Notes: a model not told the origin generated them from the letters alone. Positions 9,269 through 18,067 are shown, numbered from the stretch's first letter. The stretch: 64,000 bases of DNA from Ensifer sp. LC163 (GCF_001695855.1 NZ_MBSS01000017.1:1-64000), one strand, 5' to 3'. A program made the numbers and translations.

Positions 9269-10000
9269 GTGCAGGAGCCCCTTCGCGACTCGCGCACCCT
9301 GGCCATTCAGCTTCGGGACCGGATTGCCGATCTCATCCGGTTGGAGGGGCTGAAACCGGGGGAAAAGCTGCCCACAGAAGCGCAGCTCACGCAGCGCTTC
9401 AAGATTTCCCGCCCGGCGCTGCGCGAAGCCCTGAAGCTGCTCGAACAGGACGACGTGATCTATGTCGAGCACGGCCGCGGCCGCTTCGTTTCGGCGCTCT
9501 CGGCCGTGCAGGTCGATCGCCCGATCACCGTCTTCGAGAGCGTCACCGACATGGCGCGCCACTACGGTTACACCACCGTCAACAAGGTGCTGTCGATTTC
9601 CGAGGAAACACCCGACACGCGCGTCGCCGACAGCTTGCATCTCTCGCCCGCCGGCCGCGTGATCCGCATCGAGCGCATCCGTCTGCATGATGACGAGCCG
9701 ATCCTCTACTGCATCGACTACGTTCCGCGCAGCATCATCCCGGCGAAGCTCTACGACCTCGACTGGAGCGGATCGTTGATGGACCTGCTCGAGGAATACG
9801 GCAGCCGCCCGCGCATGTCCGCCGCCAGCGTATCCTCCGTCATGCTTCCCGATGACGTCATCGAGCGCCATGACCTCAGGGATTTCGGGCCAGCCCTGCT
9901 CATCACCGAAACCTGCTTCACCGCAGCCGGCGTCCCGGTGAACTACGCGATTGACTATCACCGCGGCAGCCATTTCTCCTTTAGCCTGACGCGCAAGTAG
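9269..10000 (+). CDS. GntR-family (HutC subfamily) transcriptional regulator, FrlR-like
   Basis: A 243-residue regulator. Residues 10-75 form the winged helix typical of GntR proteins (GEKLPTEAQLTQRFKISRPA, then LREALKLLEQDDVIYVEHG), and residues 95-240 form a UTRA effector domain (RIERIRLHDDEPILYCIDYV). UTRA domains bind sugars, amino acids or phosphosugars, so a phosphorylated Amadori compound is a plausible inducer. The start is a GTG with weak Shine-Dalgarno support. The gene is divergent from the deglycase-kinase operon, and palindromes TTGT(C/A)AGACAA precede both; a close match also precedes the ABC operon at 3087. Confidence 0.9.
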   Translation: MQEPLRDSRTLAIQLRDRIADLIRLEGLKPGEKLPTEAQLTQRFKISRPALREALKLLEQDDVIYVEHGRGRFVSALSAVQVDRPITVFESVTDMARHYGYTTVNKVLSISEETPDTRVADSLHLSPAGRVIRIERIRLHDDEPILYCIDYVPRSIIPAKLYDLDWSGSLMDLLEEYGSRPRMSAASVSSVMLPDDVIERHDLRDFGPALLITETCFTAAGVPVNYAIDYHRGSHFSFSLTRK

Positions 10001-10048
10001 GCGATTTCCGAAGAACAGGCGTGCTGGACGCGATGTGGGAGCGTCGGC

Positions 10049-11578
10049 TTAATTTTTCGGGTTTCTGTATAAGTGGGCATGATATTCGAGCGCCTGCGCG
10101 TCACGGCCGATGGCCGCGACCGCGACGAGCTTGCCACCTTTCTTGTAGCTGACCAGGCAATCGCGCGCGGCGATGTCGCCATCAACCTCCAGTCTGTCCC
10201 AGCCCTCGGCATGGCCGACATAGCGGACCGTGACATCGTAATGCGGGCTCCAGAAGAAGGGCACGTCCCGGAAGGGCTTCCCTGCGCCGAGCATGTTTTC
10301 CGCGGCGATCTGTCCCTGGCGTTCGGCGACCACCCAATGCTCGACCCGGCGGGTTTGACCGATCTGGCCGTCGCGCCAGCGCGCCACGTCGCCCGCCGCG
10401 AAGATGCCCGGTGCAGCTGTTTCGAGATAATCATCGACGAGGATGCCATGGTCGGTAGCGATACCCGCCGCTTCGGCGAGCGCGGTATTCGGCCGGACGC
10501 CCACGCCGATGATCACGAGATCGGCAGGCAGTTCGGCACCACTGCTCAGCGTGACCGCGTCTGCTCCGATCGAAGCAAGCGAAGTGCCCATGTGGAGCCT
10601 GACACCATGATTTTCGTGAAGTTCCCGGATGAAGTCGCCGAGTTCGGGGCCGAGCACCTTTTCCAGCGGCCTTGCATCGAGCGAGACCACCTGCACATCC
10701 AGCCCGCGTGCTCGTAGCGCGGCCGCTGTTTCCAGGCCGATGAAGCCCGATCCCAGCACCACCGCCGATTTGGCCGATTTCGCCCGTTCGACGATGGCAC
10801 GACTGTCGGCAAATGAGCGCAGGGTAAAGACATTGGGCTGGTCCGCGCCGGGGATCGGCAACCGCACCGGTTCGGCCCCCGTCGCAATGAGAAGGCGGTC
10901 GAAGGGGAAGGTGCGGCCGCCCGTAATCGTGACGACGCGCGCCGACACGTCGATCCCGCTCACTTCAGTCCCAAGCTGGAGATCGATGTTGCTCTTGCCG
11001 TAAAAGCCTTCGGACTTGAGCGGCATCCATTCATCCGGCGCGTTGCCTGCCAGGTAGTCCTTCGACAAGTTCGGGCGATCATAGGGCGCATCGGCATCCT
11101 GGCTCAGCATGGTGAGCCGCCCCTGGTAGCCGCGCCGACGCAGCATCTCGGCGCAGGAAAATCCCGCCGCGCCGCCACCGATGATGACGATGTCCTGCGG
11201 CTGGCCCATTGCCGATCCAGCGCGCTGCGGCTCGGATGTTTTGCGCTCGCGGACCACGATCCGGTCGCCCTCGCGCTCGACCTGCCAGCAAGGCAGCGGA
11301 TCGAAGGCAGGGGCGCCAAGCGCCTCGCCGGTGCGCAGTGAAAAACAGGCATGGTGCAAGGGACAGCGCACCGTGTCACCGACGACGATACCCTTTTCCA
11401 GCGGCCCGCTGTAGTGGGTGCAATTGGCGCCCACCGCCAGGATCTCATCGCCGACACGGACGAGCAGGACCGCCTTCTTGCCCACATGGCCGCGCAGCAT
11501 CGGCGTGTCGTCGAAATTGGCAAGGGTGACGCCCTCGGTCAGATCGGGGCCGGCATCCTCGTTTGCATGTGAGGCCAT
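10049..11578 (-). CDS. Rieske [2Fe-2S]-FAD/NAD(P)-dependent oxidoreductase (AIFL-type fusion)
   Basis: A 509-residue fusion. Residues 1-110 form a Rieske domain with CTH and CPLHH cluster motifs. Residues 125-410 form a pyridine nucleotide-disulfide oxidoreductase with two dinucleotide folds (DIVIIGGGAAGFSCAEML for FAD and AVVLGSGFIGLETAAALRAR for NAD). The remainder is a reductase C-terminal dimerisation domain with FFWSPHYDVTVRYVGHA. The layout matches apoptosis-inducing-factor-like reductases and ferredoxin reductases of oxygenase systems, but no oxygenase is nearby. GGAAGGAG just before the ATG at 11578 decides the start; a longer frame to 11626 lacks such support. Electron acceptor unknown. 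Confidence 0.88.
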   Translation of the reverse strand: MASHANEDAGPDLTEGVTLANFDDTPMLRGHVGKKAVLLVRVGDEILAVGANCTHYSGPLEKGIVVGDTVRCPLHHACFSLRTGEALGAPAFDPLPCWQVEREGDRIVVRERKTSEPQRAGSAMGQPQDIVIIGGGAAGFSCAEMLRRRGYQGRLTMLSQDADAPYDRPNLSKDYLAGNAPDEWMPLKSEGFYGKSNIDLQLGTEVSGIDVSARVVTITGGRTFPFDRLLIATGAEPVRLPIPGADQPNVFTLRSFADSRAIVERAKSAKSAVVLGSGFIGLETAAALRARGLDVQVVSLDARPLEKVLGPELGDFIRELHENHGVRLHMGTSLASIGADAVTLSSGAELPADLVIIGVGVRPNTALAEAAGIATDHGILVDDYLETAAPGIFAAGDVARWRDGQIGQTRRVEHWVVAERQGQIAAENMLGAGKPFRDVPFFWSPHYDVTVRYVGHAEGWDRLEVDGDIAARDCLVSYKKGGKLVAVAAIGRDAQALEYHAHLYRNPKN

Positions 11579-11641
11579 GGCATTTCTCCTTCCACGCAAC
11601 TCATCGTGACGGGGCGCGGCAAGCATTCCCCTGTTGAATGT

Positions 11642-12355
11642 TCACTCCTCGTCGGAAAGCCCCTCCGCCCTGCCCTTCGCCAGCACGGCGGTGACAATCC
11701 GGTCGCAACGGGCGCCATCGAAGCAGAAGGCGTCACCAAGGGCGGAATCCATTTCCTGAGCCAGGCTTTCGCGCAGCAGGCTTCGGGCGCGGAAGAAGCG
11801 GGTGCGCACGGTGGCCGCCGGAATTTCCAGCGCCAGCGCCACCTCCTCCACGCTCATCTCCTCGATCGCACGCAGCATGAAGACCGTCCGGAACACCTCG
11901 GGAAGCAGGTCGATGCGCGCCTCCATCAGCTTGCGCATCTGTACGCGCATCACCGATTGCTCTGGGCCCCGGCCAGGCTCATCGGTCAGTGCCGCCTGGG
12001 TTTCGGGTTCGGAAGAAATCATGGCAACCTCTAATGGGATCACCTGCGCGCTCTTGCGCCGCAACCGCCCAAGCGCCTCATTGGTTGTGATGCGCACCAG
12101 CCAGGTCGAGAGTTTGCTCTCGGAACGGTAGCTGGGCAGGGCGCGCCAGGCGCGCAGATAGGCTTCCTGGACGACATCTTCCGCCTCGGCGTCGTTTCCG
12201 ACAATGCTGCGCGCCGTGCGGAATAGAAGCTGATTGTGGCGGCGCATGATAGCCGCGAAGGCTGCTCCATCGCCGTTGGCGGCGCGCGAGATCAGCTGAG
12301 CCTCCGTGGCGTCTTCCGAAGGCCGAGGCGTCACCCGGCGAGATGGGACTTGCAT
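11642..12355 (-). CDS. ECF-family RNA polymerase sigma factor
   Basis: A 237-residue sigma-70 family protein. Region 2 is present (FRTARSIVGNDAEAEDVVQE with following YLRAWRALPSYR, near residues 45-80), with THSTWL-like SKLSTWLVRITTNEALGRLR, and region 4 near residues 160-205 (LPEVFRTVFMLRAIEEMSVE, then IPAATVRTRFFRARSLLRE). The C-terminal 30 residues add two cysteines (CFDGARC), seen in some ECF groups and possibly redox- or metal-sensing. No anti-sigma gene adjoins it. A GTG at 12364 would add three residues; the ATG at 12355 is preferred. It lies between the Rieske-FAD gene and folE, all on the minus strand. Confidence 0.9.
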   Translation of the reverse strand: MQVPSRRVTPRPSEDATEAQLISRAANGDGAAFAAIMRRHNQLLFRTARSIVGNDAEAEDVVQEAYLRAWRALPSYRSESKLSTWLVRITTNEALGRLRRKSAQVIPLEVAMISSEPETQAALTDEPGRGPEQSVMRVQMRKLMEARIDLLPEVFRTVFMLRAIEEMSVEEVALALEIPAATVRTRFFRARSLLRESLAQEMDSALGDAFCFDGARCDRIVTAVLAKGRAEGLSDEE

Positions 12356-12482
12356 ATGTGCCACCGTTCGTTGAATGGACGAAGAGACCGGTGCCGTGTT
12401 CTGTCACCGCCCCGATTGTCGGCGTCATGATCGTGAACTGCAATAGTATTGAGGTACATGACAGGCACACCAGTTCATGAGA

Positions 12483-13208
12483 TTAATCTTTGCCTCGGTT
12501 CCGCAGGCTCAGAAACTCGCCGCGTAAGGCCGCATCTTCAAGGAAAGCGCCTCGCATGATCGAGTTGGTCAATACGGACCGTTCGTCCTTGACGCCGCGC
12601 CAATGCATGCAGGAATGATCCGCTTCCATGATGATCGCCAGCCCGTCGGGCTTGATGCGATGCTCGAGCTCATCCGCAAGCATGACCACAGCCTCCTCCT
12701 GGATTTGCGGTCGGCTCATGATCCAGTCGCATAGGCGGGCGTATTTGGACAGCCCGATCAGGTCGGACGCGGCATTCGGCAGGACGCCGATCCAGACCTT
12801 TCCCATGATCGGGCACAGGTGGTGCGAGCAGGCGCTCCGCACCTTGACCGGGCCGACGATCATCAGTTCATTGAGCCGCGACACGTTCGAAAACGCCGTG
12901 ACCGAAGGCGCGGCCTGGTAGCGGCCGGAAAACACCTCACTGATGAACATCTTGGCCACGCGGCGCGCGGTGTCGGCTGTATTATGGTCGTTCTCGATAT
13001 CGATGACGAGGGCGCGGAGCACCTCCTTCATCCGCTCTTCCACCTCAAGACGCAGCTCATCCAACTCGCCGTCTTCCACGAATCCCCAGGTGTTGTCATT
13101 GGCGCGAAAGGTCTGCCCAGCCTTGAGCAGCCTCAGCCGAACCCGGTCGGACGCCTTCATTGCAGCGATCTCATTTTCCAAGGCAGGAGCAAGTGCAGTC
13201 TTGAGCAA
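12483..13208 (-). CDS. folE: GTP cyclohydrolase I
   Basis: A 241-residue enzyme of the FolE family, which converts GTP to dihydroneopterin triphosphate, the first step of folate and pterin synthesis. Zinc ligand motifs are seen as CSHHLCPIMGKVWIGVLP near residue 128 and HSCMHWRGV near residue 200. The core region NTADTARRVAKMFISEVFSG is conserved. The sequence around the first zinc motif differs from the usual CEHHFLP form, so this may be a specialised paralogue and not the housekeeping copy. It is followed on the same strand by the ECF sigma gene after 118 bases; no other pterin gene is near. Confidence 0.88.
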   Translation of the reverse strand: MLKTALAPALENEIAAMKASDRVRLRLLKAGQTFRANDNTWGFVEDGELDELRLEVEERMKEVLRALVIDIENDHNTADTARRVAKMFISEVFSGRYQAAPSVTAFSNVSRLNELMIVGPVKVRSACSHHLCPIMGKVWIGVLPNAASDLIGLSKYARLCDWIMSRPQIQEEAVVMLADELEHRIKPDGLAIIMEADHSCMHWRGVKDERSVLTNSIMRGAFLEDAALRGEFLSLRNRGKD

Positions 13209-13294
13209 CGATAATCTCCGGTCACTTGCGCCCGGCTTCGGAGGCCGGCGCGGCAGTTGGTTGAGCCCGCCCCATCAACGGCTGCTGACGAGCA

Positions 13295-13612
13295 TTACTT
13301 GTGCTCATGCCTGGTCACTTCCGACGCCATGGCGATAGACGAGCCGGCCACCGAACCACCCGCCAACGGCAAGAGCGAGAAAGCCGCCCTTATCGAGCAG
13401 CACGAGACGATATGCCCCTTCAGCATCTCCCGCACGGTATCCTGCGGCCAGTTCGAATTGGCCTTGGCAAGGAAATCGGCCCGTTCATGCGACGCCGTGT
13501 GAGCGTAGGCGGACACAGGGGCGAAAGCGGGCGACGCCGTCAATGCAGCCACGGCCGCAGTGAGAGCGAGGTGATGGCTGATGGCCGGGCGGGAAAACCT
13601 AGAAAACGGCAT
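13295..13612 (-). CDS. Small putative exported protein of unknown function
   Basis: A 105-residue reading frame starting at ATG 13612 with GGAG seven bases upstream. Residues 12-38 form a hydrophobic, alanine-rich stretch ending near AYAHTAS that looks like a signal peptide. The rest contains a cysteine pair (IVSCC) and a second hydrophobic stretch, ending EVTRHEHK. I do not recognise the family. It lies upstream of folE on the same strand with an 86-base gap. Codon use is ordinary for the region, but the protein could also be non-coding. Confidence 0.4.
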   Translation of the reverse strand: MPFSRFSRPAISHHLALTAAVAALTASPAFAPVSAYAHTASHERADFLAKANSNWPQDTVREMLKGHIVSCCSIRAAFSLLPLAGGSVAGSSIAMASEVTRHEHK

Positions 13613-13957
13613 GACAGTCTCCGCGGTCGCACAAATCGCAGGATCGGACATACGTCCGGCCATTTGCCGGCATCTGCCACATCCCTTCCTGCACATTGGA
13701 TGAGGTGATCGCCCGCCGTGTTCCCAAGTTCAGATGAAATTTTTTTGGATATGGCAAAAGGTAAGAGCTAGGCGACGACAACAAAGCCGGTCAAGGCAGG
13801 ACTGCCAACAGTCGGCCACCGTGCCGGGATCATCAAGAAGAGGTCTTAAGTCATAGACGACTCGGGCGCGACGGCGCTCTGTCCGAGATAGACGATAGCC
13901 CGGCACTGTCGTAAACTGAGGGCCGGCTGGGGCGACCGTCCCTTCGGGAGCGAACGA

Positions 13958-14791
13958 ATGCCTATCTTCATGGACCGGCATGATCTTGCAGGCGTTTCCG
14001 CCGCTGATGTCGCCGAAGCACATCTTAAAGATCTCAGCATACAGGACCGGTACGGCGTCAAGTTCCTGACCTACTGGTTTGACCACCGGCGGGGAACGAC
14101 CTTCTGTCTGATAGATGCGCCGGACGCCGAAACCGCGCAATGCGTTCATCGCGAGGCCCACGGGTTCATTGCCGGCGAAGTCGTGGAGGTGGCGCTCTCA
14201 GCTGTCGAGGCATTTCTCGGGCGAATACAAGATCCTGAGGCGGCTGAATCGATCTCGAAAGACATGGACGCCGGTCACCGGGCGATCCTTTTCACCGACA
14301 TGGTCGGATCTACCGAGATGACATCGCGCCTTGGCGATCGTATGGCCATTGAACTCATCAGAGCTCATGATGCCCTCGTTCGCGGTTGCCTGGGACGATC
14401 ATCCGGCCGTGAGGTCAAGCACACTGGCGACGGAATAATGGCGGCGTTCGCCTCCACGGTATCTGCAGTCGACTGTGCAATTGAGATCCAACGCGAGTTC
14501 CATCACTACAACGCAGGCAATGCCGAGCCAATTCACATCCGCATCGGACTGGATTGTGGCGAACCTGTCGAGGACAGCAATGATCTCTTCGGCACCACGG
14601 TGCAGCTGGCAGCAAGGCTTTGCGCTGCCGCCCATAGCGATCAAATCCTGATATCCGAAAACATATACCAAGAGTACGGCAAGGCTGATGTTTTCACCCA
14701 TGGTGGCCGCCACCGGCTAAAGGGATTTGCAAAGCCAATCCGGGCCTACCGGTGCGAGTGGCTGAATTACAGCGCCGCGCATCAAATATGA
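13958..14791 (+). CDS. DUF4242 domain-class III adenylate/guanylate cyclase fusion
   Basis: A 277-residue protein. Residues 1-85 resemble the DUF4242 (ferredoxin-like, reported nickel-binding) domain with MPIFMDRHDLAGVSAADVAE. Residues 105-270 form a class III nucleotide cyclase domain: ILFTDMVGSTEMTSRLGD supplies the first metal aspartate, KHTGDGIMAAF the second, and VQLAARLCAAAHSDQI the transition-state region. The expected product is a cyclic nucleotide signal, perhaps tuned by a metal or small ligand. The final YSAAHQI codons and the TGA stop belong to a half copy of the palindromic repeat at 14761-14812, so the C-terminal end is repeat-derived. The arsenic operon follows in the same direction after 145 bases. 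Confidence 0.85.
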   Translation: MPIFMDRHDLAGVSAADVAEAHLKDLSIQDRYGVKFLTYWFDHRRGTTFCLIDAPDAETAQCVHREAHGFIAGEVVEVALSAVEAFLGRIQDPEAAESISKDMDAGHRAILFTDMVGSTEMTSRLGDRMAIELIRAHDALVRGCLGRSSGREVKHTGDGIMAAFASTVSAVDCAIEIQREFHHYNAGNAEPIHIRIGLDCGEPVEDSNDLFGTTVQLAARLCAAAHSDQILISENIYQEYGKADVFTHGGRHRLKGFAKPIRAYRCEWLNYSAAHQI

Positions 14792-14812
14792 CGCGCGGCG
14801 CTGTAATTCAGC
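14761..14812. repeat. Half copy of the RIME1-like repeat (palindrome II only)
   Basis: Arms 14761-14784 and 14789-14812 are complementary over 24 bases with one mismatch and an AATA loop. The inner part (ACAGCGCCGCGC...GCGCGGCGCTGT) is palindrome II of the repeat family, while the outer GCTGAATT/AATTCAGC extends the stem beyond what the other copies have. It contains the stop codon of the cyclase gene and could also act as a hairpin terminator, though no T-run follows. Confidence 0.75.
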
Positions 14813-14901
14813 CCCTGCGCCGGCTGCAACGCTGCCAGAACCGGTTCGCACGCCGCTTGACCGGTTAAAAGCGCCGCCTCAGAGGGTTACAGGCTTTACG
14901 G

Positions 14902-14942
14902 TTGACGAACATCCATATATCCAGTAATGCAGATATATGGAT
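14902..14942 (+). promoter_or_regulatory. arsR promoter with overlapping ArsR operator
   Basis: A perfect inverted repeat ATCCATATATC (14911-14921) and GATATATGGAT (14932-14942) has a 10-base spacer. TTGACG at 14902-14907 can serve as -35 with TAATGC (14925-14930) as -10, 17 bases apart. The arsR ATG (14937) is inside the right arm, six bases after the -10 element, and no Shine-Dalgarno sequence exists, so the transcript would be leaderless or nearly so. Repressor on this site would block both elements. Confidence 0.65.
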
Positions 14943-15275
14943 AACTCAGAAGCTATCACCGCACTCGGCGCTCTTGCACAGAGCACCCGTCTCGACACGT
15001 TCCGCCTGCTCGTCAAGCATGAGCCGGCGGGCCTGCCTGTCGGCGAGTTGGCGAGGATTATCGGCGTGCCGCAAAATACGATGTCGGCACATCTGAAGAC
15101 GCTGGCTCAGGCTGGGCTAATATCCGGAGAGCGTCAAAGCCGTTCAATCATCTACCGCGCAAACCTCGACGTGTTCCGCGAACTGACGCTGTTCCTGATC
15201 AAGGACTGCTGTGGGGGCAACGCGGAGATTTGCATGCCGCTCGTCGCCGAACTCACGCCCTGCTGCCCGCGATGA
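14937..15275 (+). CDS. arsR: ArsR-family arsenite-responsive repressor
   Basis: A 112-residue winged-helix repressor (LARIIGVPQNTMSAHLKTLA near residues 38-57 is the recognition region). The C-terminus carries the cysteines KDCCGGNAEIC and TPCCPR, a C-terminal arsenite-binding arrangement seen in some rhizobial and acidithiobacillus ArsR proteins, in place of the classical ELCVCDL motif in helix 3. Binding of As(III) should release it from the operator at 14911-14942, which overlaps its own start codon. It heads the operon arsR-arsC-acr3-arsC-arsH. Confidence 0.92.
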   Translation: MDNSEAITALGALAQSTRLDTFRLLVKHEPAGLPVGELARIIGVPQNTMSAHLKTLAQAGLISGERQSRSIIYRANLDVFRELTLFLIKDCCGGNAEICMPLVAELTPCCPR

Positions 15276-15338
15276 AGGCGAGTGCATGAGCTTGCGTATT
15301 TCTCAAAAGCCGGATCAACACCACTAGGGACAAGGACA

Positions 15339-15866
15339 ATGTCTGACCGTGTTTATAACGTGCTCTTCCTGTGCACGGGCAATTCCGCTCGCTCTATTCT
15401 TGGCGAATCCATCCTCAACGGCGAGGGCAAGGGCCGCTTCCGCGCCTATTCCGCTGGCAGCAATCCAAAGGGCGAGGTCAATCCTCACGCCATTAAGGAG
15501 CTTGAGGCACTCGGTTATCCATCCACGGGGTTTTCCTCGAAAAGCTGGGACGTCTTCGCTGAGCCAGGCGCACCGCAGATGGACTTCATCTTCACCGTCT
15601 GCGACAGCGCGGCGGGCGAAGCATGCCCGGTTTGGATCGGCCATCCCATGACCGCACATTGGGGTATCGAAGACCCGGCGGCCGTCGAAGGGACAGAAGT
15701 CGAGGTGCAACAGGCCTTCGCTCAAGCAGCGAGGTTCCTCAAGAACCGTATATCGGCGTTTCTCAGTCTTCCGCATTCCTCTATCGACAAGCTCGCCCTT
15801 GAGCAGCATCTGCGCCAGATCGGCAAGATGGAAGGCTCCACGCAGCCCCGGGAGAAGGTAAGCTGA
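15339..15866 (+). CDS. arsC: Arsenate reductase, low-molecular-weight phosphatase fold (thioredoxin type)
   Basis: A 175-residue protein with the P-loop CTGNSARSI at about residue 12, the LMW protein tyrosine phosphatase signature used by thioredoxin-linked ArsC, then SAGSNPKGEVNPHAIKEL and a later CDSAAGEACPVW segment carrying the extra redox cysteines. It reduces arsenate to arsenite for export. An in-frame ATG at 15282 would add 19 residues without similarity to the fold; AAGGA just before 15339 supports the shorter form. Its stop overlaps the acr3 start by one base. The operon has a second arsenate reductase of the unrelated glutaredoxin type. Confidence 0.9.
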   Translation: MSDRVYNVLFLCTGNSARSILGESILNGEGKGRFRAYSAGSNPKGEVNPHAIKELEALGYPSTGFSSKSWDVFAEPGAPQMDFIFTVCDSAAGEACPVWIGHPMTAHWGIEDPAAVEGTEVEVQQAFAQAARFLKNRISAFLSLPHSSIDKLALEQHLRQIGKMEGSTQPREKVS

Positions 15867-16939
15867 TGTCCGCGTTTGAACGATACCTTACCGTCTGGGT
15901 GTTTCTCTGCATTCTTGTTGGCATTGCGCTTGGTCATTTCATGCCAGGCGTCTTCCAGGCCATCGGTGCAGCGGAAGTCGCCAAGGTCAATATTCCCGTG
16001 GCCATCCTCATCTGGCTGATGGTCATTCCCATGCTGCTGAAGATCGACTTCGGATCCTTGTCCAAGGTCGGTAGCTACTGGCGCGGAATCGGTGTCACCC
16101 TGTTCATCAACTGGGCGGTCAAGCCTTTCTCCATGGCACTGCTCGGCTGGCTATTCGTGGGCTACCTGTTTCGCTCGTGGCTGCCCGAAGATCAGATCGA
16201 CTCCTACATAGCCGGGCTGATCATTCTTGCCGCAGCCCCGTGCACCGCCATGGTCTTTGTCTGGTCCAACCTGACAAAGGGGGAGCCGCATTTCACGCTT
16301 TCACAGGTCGCGCTCAATGACGCAATCATGATTGTCGCGTTTGCTCCCATCGTCGGCCTGCTTCTCGGCCTTTCGGCGATCACCGTGCCGTGGGACACGC
16401 TGATGATCTCGGTCGCGCTGTACATCCTGATCCCGGTGGCGATCGCGCAGGTCCTTCGGAAAATGTTGATGGCCGATGGCACGACGAAGGCTCTCGATGC
16501 GCTGTTGACCAAGCTGCAGCCCCTATCGCTCGTGGCGCTGCTGGCAACGCTGGTCCTATTGTTTGGTTTCCAGGGCGAACAGATCATAGCCCAGCCGACC
16601 ATCATCGCGCTGCTTGCCGTCCCGATCCTGATCCAGGTCTATTTCAATTCTGGCCTGGCGTATCTGCTGAACCGGATGACTGGCGAACAGCATTGTGTTG
16701 CGGGACCGTCCGCACTCATCGGAGCATCAAACTTCTTCGAACTCGCGGTCGCGGCTGCCATCAGTCTGTTCGGCTTCCAATCGGGTGCTGCGCTCGCAAC
16801 CGTCGTTGGGGTCCTCATCGAGGTGCCGGTGATGCTGTCCGTCGTCTGGATCGTGAACCGCTCCAAGGGCTGGTACGAAGCAAGCCCTTCCGTCGCCAAG
16901 AACACCGTCATCGAAAAAACCGTTGCCGAAAGGGCATGA
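15866..16939 (+). CDS. acr3: ACR3-family arsenite efflux permease
   Basis: A 357-residue inner-membrane carrier with about ten transmembrane segments. The hallmarks of ACR3 are visible: APCTAMVFVWSNLTKGEPHF near residues 128-147 holds the cysteine essential in the family, and GASNFFELAVAAAISLFG near residue 286 the conserved acidic residue. It extrudes As(III) from the cytoplasm by proton exchange. Its ATG overlaps the TGA of the preceding arsC, and its own stop overlaps a possible start of the next arsC, so the genes are tightly coupled. This is ACR3, not the ArsB family. Confidence 0.94.
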   Translation: MSAFERYLTVWVFLCILVGIALGHFMPGVFQAIGAAEVAKVNIPVAILIWLMVIPMLLKIDFGSLSKVGSYWRGIGVTLFINWAVKPFSMALLGWLFVGYLFRSWLPEDQIDSYIAGLIILAAAPCTAMVFVWSNLTKGEPHFTLSQVALNDAIMIVAFAPIVGLLLGLSAITVPWDTLMISVALYILIPVAIAQVLRKMLMADGTTKALDALLTKLQPLSLVALLATLVLLFGFQGEQIIAQPTIIALLAVPILIQVYFNSGLAYLLNRMTGEQHCVAGPSALIGASNFFELAVAAAISLFGFQSGAALATVVGVLIEVPVMLSVVWIVNRSKGWYEASPSVAKNTVIEKTVAERA

Positions 16940-16941
16940 TC

Positions 16942-17364
16942 ATGGACGTCACCATCTACCACAATCCCGAATGCGGAACGTCGCGCAACACGCTGGAGAT
17001 GATCCGCAATGCGGGTATTGAGCCAACTGTCATTGAATACGTGGACACGCCTCCGACGCGCGACCGGCTTGTGCAGATGATTGCCGATGCCGGGCTCACA
17101 GTTCGTGAGGCAATTCGCGAAAAAGGCACCCCGTACGCGGAACTCGGCCTCGACAACCCGGAACTGACAGATGAACAGTTGCTCGACGCCATGCTGAAGG
17201 ACCCGATCCTCATCAATCGGCCGTTCGTCATCACGCCGATGGGGACGCGTCTTTCCCGTCCCTCCGAAGTCGTCCTTGAAATCCTTCCCGACACCCACAA
17301 GGGCGCTTTCACCAAGGAAGACGGCGAAAGGGTCCTCGACGAGAAGGGGCAGCGCATTGTCTGA
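16942..17364 (+). CDS. arsC: Arsenate reductase, glutaredoxin type
   Basis: A 140-residue protein with [15 protein letters not shown] at the N-terminus, where the single catalytic cysteine sits as in E. coli plasmid ArsC, followed by the cis-proline and arginine regions ([17 protein letters not shown] near residue 93). It reduces arsenate with glutathione and glutaredoxin. An ATG at 16936 overlaps the acr3 stop and would add two residues; the ATG at 16942 is chosen because GAAAGG lies at a more usual distance. It is the second, non-homologous arsenate reductase in this operon. Confidence 0.93.
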   Translation: MDVTIYHNPECGTSRNTLEMIRNAGIEPTVIEYVDTPPTRDRLVQMIADAGLTVREAIREKGTPYAELGLDNPELTDEQLLDAMLKDPILINRPFVITPMGTRLSRPSEVVLEILPDTHKGAFTKEDGERVLDEKGQRIV

Positions 17365-18067
17365 AGCATTGCCTGCCGCCGCCACCGAACACTTCCGCAT
17401 GCCTGATCTCGATGCGCTGCGTCCTCAGTTCTCGATGCACAAACCACGCATCCTGGTCCTTTACGGTTCGCTTCGGGAAATCTCCTACAGCCGCCTTCTC
17501 GCTCACGAAGCTCGTCGTCTCCTGGAGCACTTCGGCTGCGAGGTACGGGTCTTCGATCCGAAGGGCCTGCCGTTGCCCGATGAAGCGCCGGTCAGCCATC
17601 CCAAGGTGAAGGAACTGCGCGATCTTTCGGAGTGGTCGGAAGGCCAGGTCTGGGTCAGCCCAGAACGGCATGGCGCGATGACTGGCATCATGAAGGCCCA
17701 GATCGACTGGATACCGCTTTCCCTCGGCTCCATCAGGCCGACGCAAGGCAAGACGCTGGCCGTCATGGAAGTCTCCGGCGGCAGCCAGTCCTTCAATGCC
17801 GTCAACCAGATGCGCATTCTCGGGCGCTGGATGCGGATGATCACGATCCCGAACCAGTCTTCGGTTGCCAAGGCATGGCAGGAATTCGATGCCGACGGCC
17901 GAATGAAACCATCGTCCTTTTACGACCGCGTCGTCGATGTCTGCGAGGAGCTGGTGAAGTTTACCTGGCTGACCCGAGATGCTTCGCCGTACCTCACCGA
18001 CCGCTACAGCGAGCGGAAAGAGGATGCGGAGAAGCTGGAAAAGCGGGTCCAGCTCAAAGCCATCTGA
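17357..18067 (+). CDS. arsH: ArsH, NADPH-dependent FMN reductase / organoarsenical oxidase
   Basis: A 236-residue flavodoxin-like protein with [20 protein letters not shown] near residue 33 (FMN phosphate site) and [20 protein letters not shown] near residue 97, typical of ArsH. The family is known to oxidise trivalent methylarsenicals and to reduce flavins or quinones. The likely start is TTG at 17357: AAGGGG stands seven bases before it and the N-terminus [20 protein letters not shown] is family-like. It therefore overlaps the arsC stop by eight bases in another frame. A longer frame begins at 17276 but would lie within arsC. Confidence 0.9.
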   Translation: MSEALPAAATEHFRMPDLDALRPQFSMHKPRILVLYGSLREISYSRLLAHEARRLLEHFGCEVRVFDPKGLPLPDEAPVSHPKVKELRDLSEWSEGQVWVSPERHGAMTGIMKAQIDWIPLSLGSIRPTQGKTLAVMEVSGGSQSFNAVNQMRILGRWMRMITIPNQSSVAKAWQEFDADGRMKPSSFYDRVVDVCEELVKFTWLTRDASPYLTDRYSERKEDAEKLEKRVQLKAI

